37,530 nt of DNA from Paramacrobiotus metropolitanus (Eukaryota; Tardigrada; Eutardigrada; Parachela; Macrobiotidae). This document shows positions 1 to 10,400 of the stretch, piece by piece. A model generated the notes under the pieces. The model searched no databases, was not told the origin of the DNA, and saw only the letters and a list, made by a program, of their open reading frames with translations. The position numbers were made by a program, and so were the translations under genes. The stretch is taken from NCBI RefSeq assembly GCF_019649055.1, contig NW_026570581.1, positions 1-37,530 of the forward strand, read 5' to 3'. Position 1 is the first letter of the stretch, and the number at the start of each line of letters is the position of its first letter.

Positions 1-517
1 GAACTGATTTGAAATAAAATTTGAAACTTAACAAATAATTTATTTCTTTATATTTTGTTTGAAAATTTTTCGTTCTTAAGCGATGGAATGAATCAGATCG
101 GAATCATTGACCTTACGGTTACCAACATACCGCTTGCGTCATCTCCATCTGCATTCAGCTCGTGATCATCGTGTGCGTTGTTGTTGAATTCGAAAGCCAT
201 AATCCGTGGTAGTTACCAATATGTAAAATTATAGAACTAAATAATGCACCGAAGACGTGGCCGGAAAAATTTTTCGACAGCTGCAGAACCTGTATTTACA
301 CTCAAAAACAGGATCAGAAACAGACTGGACGTGCGCGTGACGAGTCTGACGGTTAAAAAATCGCATATGAGGGAAAAGCGGATGTGAGCGATGCAAGAAA
401 GCTCTCGAATCTTGACCCTCGTACAAAGATTTTAATCTCGACCAATAAAAATAGCTGAAGTATACGTATTGTACGTTTGGTGTAGCCTAAACTTGAATGC
501 AAAAAACACGAATACAG
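1..517. other. Left flank, no gene recognised
   Basis: This AT-rich flanking DNA lies outside the terminal repeat of the large element. Only short, unsupported reading frames are present, and I see no domain, RNA gene or clear repeat in it. Confidence 0.5.
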
Positions 518-751
518 TAGGGGAGCATCCATAAATTACGTACGCAGAAAACTACGATTTTTTCACCCCTCCCTCCCCCTTCGTAGCGGTCCGTCACGTT
601 TGCTTGACCCCTCCCCCTGGTTCGCTCAGTCGTAATACATGGAGTTGACCACCCCCTCCCCCCTGGGTTCGTCGGGGCCGTCACAGCTTGTCACATTTTT
701 TGGACCCGTCCCTCCCTGGTTCGCTGCGTACGTAATTTATGGATCCCCCCT
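518..751. mobile_element. MITE-like element with terminal inverted repeats (copy 1)
   Basis: The two ends are inverted copies of about 25 bp sharing the core catccataaattacgtacg, which reads inverted near 728-745. The interior is rich in C-tracts (cccctccc). Both ends are flanked by TA, as expected of a Tc1/mariner-type target duplication. There is no internal coding capacity, so this is a non-autonomous element. A related copy lies at 1057-1318. Confidence 0.7.
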
Positions 752-754
752 AGT

Positions 755-828
755 GCAAAAAATTGGTCAAATATTTGTTTATTGTAAATCTAGATTTACA
801 ATAAACAAATATTTGACCAATTTTTTGC
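755..828. repeat. Perfect 74-bp palindrome
   Basis: The left half (755-791) is the exact reverse complement of the right half (792-828), with the centre at aaatct|agattt and no spacer. It could extrude as a 37-bp cruciform arm. It directly abuts a second palindrome and follows a MITE-like element. Confidence 0.9.
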
Positions 829-896
829 AGATAATTAATAATCGTACTCGCAGGGTATCAGATCTGATACCCTGCGAGAACGATTATTAATTATCT
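829..896. repeat. Near-perfect 68-bp palindrome
   Basis: The sequence is centred on tcaga|tctga at 862/863. The 34-bp arms match except at one position (cgtactcgcag against cgttctcgcag). It starts one base after the previous palindrome ends, so the two form a back-to-back pair. Confidence 0.88.
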
Positions 897-978
897 CTGA
901 GAAACTTCAAAAATGTACTCGTACTCTGATTTAACGACGGTTTTTATTCTCGTCACAATTAACGAACTTTTAACGAAC

Positions 979-1025
979 ACAAGGTTATAACCTTGTAATT
1001 ACAGACTTCCGTAGTCTGTAATTAC
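979..1025. repeat. Cluster of short palindromes
   Basis: An 18-bp perfect palindrome (979-996) is followed by an inverted repeat with 13-bp arms around a 5-bp loop (995-1025). Part of that repeat is then duplicated just downstream. With the palindromes at 755-896 this makes a dense inverted-repeat patch in the flank. Confidence 0.75.
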
Positions 1026-1056
1026 AGACTTCCGTACTAGTACTCGTACAGCTTTA

Positions 1057-1318
1057 AAGGCGGCATCCATAAATTACGTAACGCAAAAATTCGACATTTT
1101 GATACCCCCCTCCCCCTATGTCACCAGTGCTAACAAACTCAGATCCCCTCCCCTGAGCGCTACGTAACAAATTTAGAACCCCTCCATAGATATAGCATGG
1201 TGACGTCAGAATCATAACAAAGTTTTTAATACCCCCCTCCCCCTTTGTAACAACAGTAACGCTTTCAGGACCTCCCCCCTCCCCCAACTTGCGTGACGTA
1301 ATTTATGGATGCCGCCTT
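1057..1318. mobile_element. MITE-like element with terminal inverted repeats (copy 2)
   Basis: The ends are inverted copies of aaggcggcatccataaatta at 1057 and, reverse complemented, at 1318. The interior carries C-rich tracts like copy 1. The inner part of the terminal repeat (catccataaattacgta) is shared with copy 1, so both belong to one family. No coding capacity is seen and no clear target duplication was identified. Confidence 0.72.
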
Positions 1319-3296
1319 ATACCAGCACTAGCTGAGAAGTTTATACAGCAGGCCCCAGGGATATTAGAGTATGGCTGGTTACATTTTGGTTACAACAGTA
1401 TCCCATAAAAAAAACCTAGACACTGTAAATAATGAGTTGTTTGGTTTGCATGGGAATGCATACCTAGTAGCACGGAGATCTTTATGTAAAGCCCTAAACA
1501 TTGCCGTTAACAAAACAATGCGAAAAGATTGGTCTGTCTGTATTTCATTTTGAATTGATAGCATTTGATGTTCGACATAATATTCTTATTATATATTCTG
1601 ATATTCAATGGAATGTTCGAATGTTGAGACATTTTTAGCAAATGCTGATGATTAACCATCTTTCTGCTCCCCTTCATGGTCCGGTGTACAAATATCTACT
1701 TCTTCATAAGAATGGCTTTCGCAGCGAAAAGGATCTCGACAGTGAGAATAAAAATTTAAAAACAGCTGTCTTGGCTGTCCATGTACATACTACTTACTTG
1801 ACAATGAGTTGAAATTTGGAATTATTAGCTTGGTATGGCTCATTAGTATAAATGAGGACATTGTGTCGTATTAAACTTTATAATAAATAGAACAACATGT
1901 GATAAAGTGTTACCCAAAAAACGTAGGGATAACGGCAAATGACGGCGCATCTTTCTACCTTTTGTGGACAAGTGTGGTACTTTGTGTTCGGTATGTGTTG
2001 GAAATGCGTGGTAGTATTTACTTATGACATTTTATAGGTAGAAGTATTTGCGATTAATAAGTTACGAATAATAAATACAACACCACAGCTTAAATCTTGT
2101 TTTCTTATTGTTATATAATTATTATGCCGATATTATTATGGATTCCAGGAGAATCTCCTGCTGTGCTGCCTCTTGGAAACGTACGGAACAGGGTACTACT
2201 GTAAAACGAAGTTGAATCATTTCTAATCCACTTTATAGTTTACTTTCTTAGATTAATAGTATGATGGATTTCTGTGTGTTCTGGTCAAGAGATACCTAAC
2301 GTGGCCAAATTAGCTTAATTTCTTGTGCTTCGACCGATCTGTTTAGCATTATCTACGATTGTCCATTTTGTTGGGATTCACGAGTATTATATATCTGTTA
2401 TTGCAGAGAAAGCGCTGACGTGATGCTTTTTGGAACTATTTTATCCTCGATGCGTACGCTGATCAGAAAGCCAGATGTGCGCCAAAGAGCAGCGGAAGTG
2501 GCGAATAAGTATTTATATACAGTAATTGATATGAAGACTGCTTGAAAGTAAGTTGTCCTACTATTACTTGTCTTTCTTTTTATTTTGGTTATGTCTACAG
2601 TTCCTTTGGTCAGTTCGCGCAGCATTCAAATCGCTCCAGTTTTGATTAGGGTAATTGCATAGCTTATTATTGCATTTTTCCTTTTGTTATTAAAACTGAT
2701 ATTTTGTTTCAGATAAATTGTTGTTGTGTTTCGTTTCAGATAAAATGGTAATTGGAACCTTGGTGCGTACCACTTCGGCTCCAAATGTGGCACAAAAATT
2801 CACTCTGGGGAGCGAAAAATCCCATGGACAACGCCCAGCCAGCCTTTCCCAAGCACCCCGTTTATTCTCCATGTCTTCGGAAAATCTGACTGTATGGCTC
2901 ACCGTATATTTATTCAAATAAGTTGCTTTTGATTAGGAATAAGTTTGGTTATCAGTTATCATATGATAAGTTTTACGATCGTCTAAACTTCTGTTCCTCC
3001 TGGTGACCTTTTGCAGCGCCAAGCAATTGCCGGTGCAGAAATTAACTCAAGGCGAAGGTAATTATTCTGAAGCGTTGCCGACATTTATAGCAGACAAGTC
3101 ACTATAATTTGCCTAATACGATTAACTTCTTTTCGGCTTTTGCTACTCTGCAGATCCGGGATAATATTTAGTGTAACCATCAGCGGGAAGGCGCAGTCGA
3201 TGGTTTTGGAATCACTCATAGACGAGTACAGCCGTAATTCATTTCTTCCACCAAAGTTATTTGACGATTTTATCCGACATATTCCCATATTACGGA
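1319..3296. other. Left flank, no gene recognised
   Basis: About 2 kb of AT-rich flanking DNA up to the outer end of the left terminal repeat. Open frames here are short, lack recognisable domains and do not join across good splice sites. The 42-bp repeat seen just outside the right terminus is not present here. Confidence 0.5.
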
Positions 3297-3599
3297 TGAT
3301 GATATAGGTCCCACCTGCTGTGCTGGCAAACACCCCTACCCCCACCCGCGTATATGCCAACACAGGGGCGAACCGTAGGGTCAGGGCCTGCTCTATACAC
3401 GTATTTGGGGCGGCAAATAGCCAGTGCCCACTCATGTGCACACTGCGCAGTAGTCACACCGCGCAGCAGTGACTACTGCGCGGCGCGGTATGCACAGCAG
3501 CAGCGTTGATGCATAACAGTCGTACACCTGACTCTACTGAAAGACGTTACACCGTTCAGTAGAGTCAGGTGCATAACAGTCGTGCATCAACGCTGCTAT
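3297..3599. repeat. Left terminal inverted repeat
   Basis: This is the imperfect reverse complement of 37191-37448. The outer 130 bp match closely, starting tgatgatataggtcccacc. The left copy is longer, about 303 against 258 bp, partly because of a GC-rich hairpin insertion around 3446-3485 (gcgcagtagtcac paired with gtgactactgcgc). The inner third is a long hairpin, annotated separately. Confidence 0.92.
3496..3597. repeat. Long hairpin inside the left terminal repeat
   Basis: Arms beginning cagcgttgatgca and containing cctgactctactgaa are inverted around a loop of about 13 bases (agacgttacaccg). The right terminal repeat has the matching structure with its own base differences, so the fold is kept at both ends. 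Confidence 0.8.
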
Positions 3600-5293
3600 A
3601 CTCCTGCTAACACGCGGGCCCACGCACCGCATTTAAATTTTTGTTGGGAGGTACTCTGCTGCGAAGAGAACTTCTAGTTCTTTCGATCGTTTGTTGTGGT
3701 CTTTTGAGAGTCGTGCTTTTGCAGCAGAACTAGTTTACATGAACCAACTTCTTTGACTGTTAATACTGAATTGATAAGGAGTTTCGGTGGAAAATTGGTG
3801 AGTTTTGTTTCGTGCCAATCGAAACAGTAGAATTGTTGCGTGGTCATATGATCGTATACTGATGTGTGTTTGGAATTTTGGATTGATTTGTTGAGAATTA
3901 TGAAATCGACATTTGGATTCCATCTTGTTTTAAATTGCCCTTGTGTCTTAGTGCCGAAGGAATATCTCGTTGACGAACTATAGTGAACTGACTTTGGATT
4001 TTTAATAAGAACGGGGTTTTCATGCGTCGTCATCAGGCACTGCTGCCCCAGTCCGTCCCAAATTCGCTGTCTTGGATCAGTACTCAGTGCATCCCGTTTT
4101 CAATTTTTCGATCGGAGTTAATCGGAACGATAACCACCCTACTGCTGCTGGTGTTATCAGACGCGTTATTCCCGAGAATATCGAAGTGCTGTTTATGAGC
4201 TAAGCCAAGATTTACAGGTCTGTAAATTGCTTATAGAGTTATAGTGATATGTTCTGTAACAATCGTAGGAGCATGTCTGCATTCTACCACAGTACTGTCG
4301 CAGTTTGGCAAACCTCAGAAGTCGGAAGATATTTTGATGATTATACTGTCTTTAATTAAACATGCTGAACTTGTGACTGCGTACATTAATAGGATATGTT
4401 CTTTTATTTGGAGATTTCGCGCGCTTATATCATAAACTGTCAACAGTTTTAATTTTTCATATTATTTGTCCTCCCTTTGTAACTTTTTTCAGTTATTTCT
4501 CGCTGATTCAGGAAGTTTGGGCTTCTGGTATATCCGCTGTAATTCATGATCAACTCATATCCGTACAAGAAAAATTAACTGAAGATGTCAGTGCGAAATA
4601 AGTAATCGACTGTCCCAGAACTTGATATTAATTACAGTAATAGCTTGCAGCGAGGACGAGTCACAAGTGTAGGGTTTACAGCTTGCTGTAACGTTATTGC
4701 TTAAATTTTCTACGATATTTGGTGATACAAATCGGTGGTTTTTTGCATTTGGAGAAAACTCTGGTCCAGCAGGAAATGTTCGACTGCCTTACAAACCATT
4801 TTGAGAATGCCTTGATTGCACGGTGTTTATGCACTGGCGTTTTAGCTGATTGTAGGTTGTGCTATGTAGGCAGATGTGATCAGATTCTAAAATGCCAAGG
4901 GTGTAGTCGTTCGTCGGCTGTTGATTTCTTCTCGTTCATCGCGATGATAGCCGATGCCATAAGCAGTAACCATTCTTTTTTCTATGAGCTTTTAGTTGTA
5001 TTTCGATAGTTACCCTACTGAACAAAATATACGTTTTTGGCATATACAGTGCACTTTCGAAAATATACTGCTTTCTTAATTTTAAAAAAACCTTCGGATT
5101 GGCGTATGCGTATTCATGTTCTATCTTTGTGTGTCGTAATTACTGCAAAGTAGTTGACATGAACTTTAATTCTTTAATTTCTTGTTGTAATATTTCCTGC
5201 ATTCATTCACATCAGAATTCACATGTTAGTGCGCGGTACTGTCAGTTTTTGTTCAAAATGTATTTTTCTTTAAATAAAATTTTGTCTGTTGTA
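3600..5293. other. 1.7 kb inside the left repeat without a recognised gene
   Basis: No frame here carries a recognisable domain or links convincingly to the downstream genes. It may hold the promoter and non-coding leader exons of the SGNH gene, because a good splice acceptor (tttgtctgttgtag) ends at 5294. Confidence 0.45.
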
Positions 5294-5294
5294 G

Positions 5295-5603
5295 ATTCCC
5301 TTACCTGTTCGCCTTCCTGATCGGGCTGTGGTGTGTGTGGATTTTCCGGGATCCGACGGCGGTGCTTACAAGTGCCCCGTCATCATCCAGCAAGCAGTGG
5401 TGCTTACCAGCGCCCAGCTCTGCAACGTTCACATTCGGCGTCGGCGGTACCCACTACCACGCTGGTGTGTTCGTCGTCGTCAGCCACTTCCTGAGCAGTG
5501 TGCGGTGCTACCCAGCGCCACTTTCTGCTCGGAGGTTCTCCTGTCCCCCAGTTGCCCACAGTCGCGATCCCTGCTGTGTTCCGCGCTCATCCGAGACTGA
5601 GAG
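5295..5603 (+). other. Probable 5' leader exon of the SGNH-fold gene
   Basis: This GC-rich stretch lies between a splice-acceptor-like tract ending at 5294 and a good donor (gag|gtgagt) at 5604. The intron 5604-5743 ends in tttcattgcag one base before the ATG of the next gene. Open frames across it start only at non-ATG codons, so I treat it as leader rather than coding, although one frame would continue in phase into the SGNH gene. Confidence 0.45.
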
Positions 5604-5744
5604 GTGAGTAAATAATTCTAAATAAATTACAACTGCGCGCGCCTCTCTTCTGTAATTATTATTAATATTATTAGTATCAGTAATCTTCCATGCTTATTAT
5701 AAGTATTGTTCTTGTCTATATTTTTTGCTTAGTTTCATTGCAGA

Positions 5745-7204
5745 ATGGTGCCGTTCAATAACCAACAGCGCCACGGCAACCTCCAGCATAACAGCCGATG
5801 GCAGCCACACCATTCTTCTGCTCCCTACCGGAACAGCGCTGCCTCCTCTTCGCGCTCCGTCGCCCCTGCCAGCAGCCGCCGGCACCGCTGCAATCGTGAC
5901 TGTCCACCTCCTCCGCCTGCCGAGTTCAGTCCGTGCTATGAACTGATGCGGGATGAAGACGTCACGAAAGTGAAGGATTGCTGCGGCCAGTTCAATGAAG
6001 CCGACGCTGTTTTGATTGCCGATTCACAGACCCGGCGCACTTTCCACTGCGCCAACAAGAGGGCGTGTAAGGGTCACCGTGTCGAGGGAACACATCCCGG
6101 GCTGGAATTCCCGACCCTGGACGGCGCAAGACTGTTTGCCATGACAATTGCCGGAGGAGATACTGTGACACTTCTGGACGAAGCGAGGAAGCTGGTGCAC
6201 GCCCAGTATGGTCTGGATGGAGACGAAATTGTCTGGCCTACGCGCTCCCATAGCCGTCCACGGCGTCCGCTCATCCTAAGCTGTGGCTCGAACGACCTCC
6301 AGTCGTTCTGGGGACGTCGTGTCAATCCTCTCCATACTCCGGAAGGCCAGACCCAGCATGTGGTGTATGAGCTAGAAGATGCTCGCATCTCGCTAGAGGA
6401 TCATTTCTCCCCCATCCTTCTCCTGGCGGTTCCGCCTATCGCGGCTTGTCTGCGAGTGGTGAGGTTGCTGAATACAGCATTAGAAAGATTCTGCGAGAAG
6501 CATGGGCACGCGTGGCATTTCGTGCCACTCCACGATGCGGAAATGCACGAACGTGATCAAGTCCATATCGCGCGAAGCTACCGACGGGAGATGTATTGCA
6601 TTGTGGTGCGTGCTCTGCACGAAGCGAGAGCGAAGAGTAAGTAACATTTAATAGCGGTTTAGATGAATGATTCAGTCTCTGCATGTTACTTGGTCTAACT
6701 GTTTTGTTAATTGCAGTTGATAAGCGGGAACGGGAGGCGGCGGAAGCATCGCGACAGTACCTGTTGGCAAATCCTCTTTCCGTAGAAGTGGTGCGCGATA
6801 TCGAAATGGAAGAAGTGGCTCATGCCGTGGCGGAAGAGAATGGTCGGGCAGATGCAGTGGAGGCGCAGCGACTGGAATTTCAGGAGGAGGATGATCGCAT
6901 CCTGGCGGACGTGATGGCTGATGATGCGGAGGTGCGGCTGGCTAAGAAGGCGCGCAAAAAGGCCAGGCGCCCGGAGCAGCGACGGCGGGAAGACAAGGCA
7001 AAGAAGAACCGCAAGGAACGGGAGCGTAAAGCTGCACGGGCAAAAGAGACGGCGGAGCAGCGACAGGAGCGCCAGATCCGGGAGCGCGAAGAGCGGGAAC
7101 GCGTCAAGACCGAGGCATGTCAGCGGCGCACCCAGAGGGAGCTCTGCCGGCGGCGGGGTCGCGCGACGGATATGCAAGATGCGGCGGAGAACGAATATTT
7201 CTGA
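5745..7204 (+). CDS. SGNH/GDSL hydrolase-fold protein with basic coiled-coil tail
   Basis: Two exons, 5745-6636 and 6717-7204, joined across an 80-bp GT..AG intron, give about 460 residues from an ATG just after a splice acceptor. The N-terminus (1-60) is Ser/Pro/His-rich. The next 230 residues show the SGNH blocks in order: LIADSQTRR (candidate nucleophile Ser94), IAGGDTVTLLDEA (block II glycine), SCGSNDLQ (Asn183) and DQVHIA (Asp271/His274). That set suggests an esterase or acyl-hydrolase fold with all catalytic positions kept. The second exon is a highly charged Glu/Arg/Lys helix, a likely nucleic-acid-binding or oligomerising tail. SGNH domains also occur in CR1-type retrotransposon ORF1 proteins, so an origin in a transposon is possible. 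Substrate unknown. Confidence 0.72.
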
Positions 7205-7462
7205 TAGTTTTTTGAATGTAGTGAGATGAAACTTGTTTTTTATGCTTAGCGGAAATCTCTTTGTATGACGTCGGATGATGTTGCTTTGGTAAAATGAATG
7301 AACGGCAAGCAGTGCAACAGTAAACACAGCAAATTCAGATACGTACACTCCGTCATTGCAAACATGATTTGAATACTATAGTTACGAGTGGCGCGCGCAG
7401 ATCTCTTGTACAGTATAACATATACAGAAATGCTAGGTTGCGTACTTTATATCGAAGCCGAT

Positions 7463-10400
7463 ATGTCTTCACAGATGGCAGGAAGATATATACATAAACG
7501 CACGCGAGTGAACGCCGGCGTTGAAGAAGAAGATAAGAGAATAAAGAAATACTATAAGAAAACAGCCCTGGAGCTCGTTGACGATGACGCCGCGGTCCCG
7601 CGTTCTCCCGCAGCACCAGCAGCAGCAGCTGATTCCGTCGATCGTGACCTAGCCCTGCAGTGCCTAGACGAGGCGGAAAGAAATATTAGTGCCAGGCGGC
7701 GTTCCGCAACCGCTGCAAGTTCGTCTACTAACCCGCGTGCGGCCGGGGCCAAAAAGACCAAGCCTACACCGGTCGGGATTCCAAAGAAAGCAGCTGTCTC
7801 TGCCATTCCTCCTCCTCACGACGGCGATAGCCGTTCGCCGGTCATGCACGAGTGCGGGATGGATGCTGCTGTACTGTCGTCGAGCACCGGCGGTGAGCCA
7901 TCCGTCCAAGCAATGGGTGATTCTACCTTAGCCCACCGTAACTGTTCACCGCTATCGCCCGCTGAGGTAGAGGCACTGCGCCGGAAGATCTTGGTTCCTC
8001 CCCGCCGAAATGCTACGGGACATCCAATGATTCGGGAATTTCCTCGCATACGGTACCTGATCAGGCGCGCCACCTGTGGAGCAGATCTGAGCCGTGCAGT
8101 GAAAGATATGAACGCTATCTTTCCTGACTGGCCTTGTTTTGTAGTAAGTCAATTTCAGCTGAAATAAATAGGGGCTGCTGAATACGCCTACTGACAATCG
8201 CTGTTTTTTAGATCGAATCAAATCCAGAACTTGTCTATACCGCTGCCGAATTGCATGATAGTGATCTGTGGCGCGAACTCGAGAGAACAGGGCAAATCAG
8301 CTACACCGTGCAGGTGGTGACGGAGAGGGATGGTGATATCGTTGAGAGCCATTCCGAGCTGAAAGTGGAAACTTTGCCTGATGGAATGACATGGAGCGAA
8401 TTCATTGTCAAGACCGCTGAAGAGCGCAAAGAGTTGGATAAACGCTTTCCCGAAATCCGGCGGGAACTCAAAAAGCGACTCGACAAAACTGGTGTTCCCG
8501 AACTTCACAAAGAGCTCAGTATTGTCCTTGCCCAGCTTGCTGCCTCACAACGTACCGCCGAAAAGTTTACAGCTCATTATTCCCACCTGCCAGCCAATTT
8601 ACTTCCAAATGTAAGTGACGTTTTTTCCGCTGCCATGCACCTGCGCGCACGTGGTATGTATGTCGCACCTGTTTGAGCTTGGCAATTTTAATTGCAGCTG
8701 CCCAATTTTGAAGAATTGGTGTGCCTTTTTCGAATGATGAAGCGCGGTCACGGTGAGGGAGATGAGAAGCATGCAGGGATAAATGAGGCGGAGTTGATCA
8801 GCGCTCCCGACACTTCGTTGTTCCCAAAACACATTGAGGATGGCGCCCTCGCGTCTGTTAACATCCTGCTGTGGGCGGATGGTCCCGGGTGCAAGAAAGT
8901 TATATATGCAGTAGCCGCGCAGTATGCCCGTATCGTTGATCGTGTTATCCGACGTATCCTGAGAGATTTTTTTCGCAAGCAAAATCCAAATATGACAGCA
9001 GCTGAATTTGAAGCGTTTCTAAAGAAGAATTTATGTGAAAGGATTATCTTAGGGCATCATCACAAATCCGTCATGTTACTGATACTGGAATGCCTTGAGG
9101 AGGAGGAGGAGGATGTACCCGTGTACTGCCTGGAAATGGAGCCTGGGATGGCTGTGTTTTTCGCTCCTGGCACACTGCACTGGGGCGGCCAAGTGGGGGC
9201 CAATACCGCCGTTGCTTTGAATTTTGCGGATCCAGACAACTATTGCCGCCAGGTCCGGGGCGATAACAAGTATGTTCAATGTGAAGACGACAAAGTGAAT
9301 ATGCGGAAGAAAAGTACAAAATTTCCGTACGGATTTGATGATGTGGTGTTTCCACTGCGAATGGCGGCAACGGGACGAGGTTGGGAAGAGAAAAAGGAAT
9401 CGGAAAAAGACTTTCCCTGGTATGCCACTATGAAAAATGCGCCAAAGGTCATTCTACCACGTCATTACGTAGAGGATCCGGAGCTGGCTAAGAAGTTGCA
9501 GGAGACGCCGGCACCAACCATAGCCCTTGCCAAAAAGCATCTGTACACCGGATGGCTTACTGCTGAACAGATCGTCGCCCAATCCAACAATCCCATTCTC
9601 CGCGGTGTTCGCCAACCAGAACCCATATACGACCACAAAATGTTCCGCAGAATGATGGAAAACGAGGAGACTGAAAGTGGGGTGGGTTGGATGATGCTGG
9701 TGGTAGTGTTTTCTGACATTCAGGATCGGGAACAGCTCGTGCAACTACTCCTCGAGGGAAAGGTGAACGTGTTCCTTGTTGACGGCGTCCAGAGATTTAC
9801 CGTCGGCACCATGCCAGGTCTGGACTTTGAACGATTCTTGGGAACTGTTTACCTGAACCCAGACCGGGACGATATCGTGCATCTGCTTACGTATCACTGC
9901 CGTAAGCACCATCACGATGTGCTGGCGCCAACTGGACTTGAAGGCGTCGTTATTCTGCGAGAAATATTTCAGCGCGTCGTGACTGAATATGTCTCCAAGT
10001 TTTCCACGTTTAAACCGGACCAGTTCTACACGTTGTACGGTCCTGACCTTCAGACTAACGTAGAGAACCCCTTCCGACAAACTCTACTGGTCGAAGTATG
10101 CAGAGCATTTCCGGAATTCCAGATCCTTTTGGATAAAAACGGTGAGAAAATGAACGCAAAACTACATGAAAAGCGAACGGCTCAGTTTTGCGCTATGCGA
10201 AAAATCGGCCAACTGCCAGAGGAATGCATGGCATCACTGGAGACCTTATACCTTAAAGATGAAAAAGAGCTTCGGAAAATCGGTTTTAATCCAGACACCA
10301 GTGAGGAGCTGCAGTATTTGGGAAAGTACGTTACTCCATGGAAGCTGGCGGATATTGTGCCGAAAATTCTTACCTTTAAACGTCGGAAGGAGCTGTTCCA

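Noticed and set aside
2690-2921. Overlapping frames on both strands in the left flank
   Set aside because: Short, no domain, no linked exons; mutual shadows.
5328-5607. Open frames across the GC-rich leader, one in phase with the SGNH gene
   Set aside because: They begin only at non-ATG codons and have no domain; treated as a 5' leader exon.
6707-7348. Long minus-strand frame opposite the SGNH tail
   Set aside because: It is the antisense of a charged repetitive exon whose splice phase fits the plus strand; no domain.
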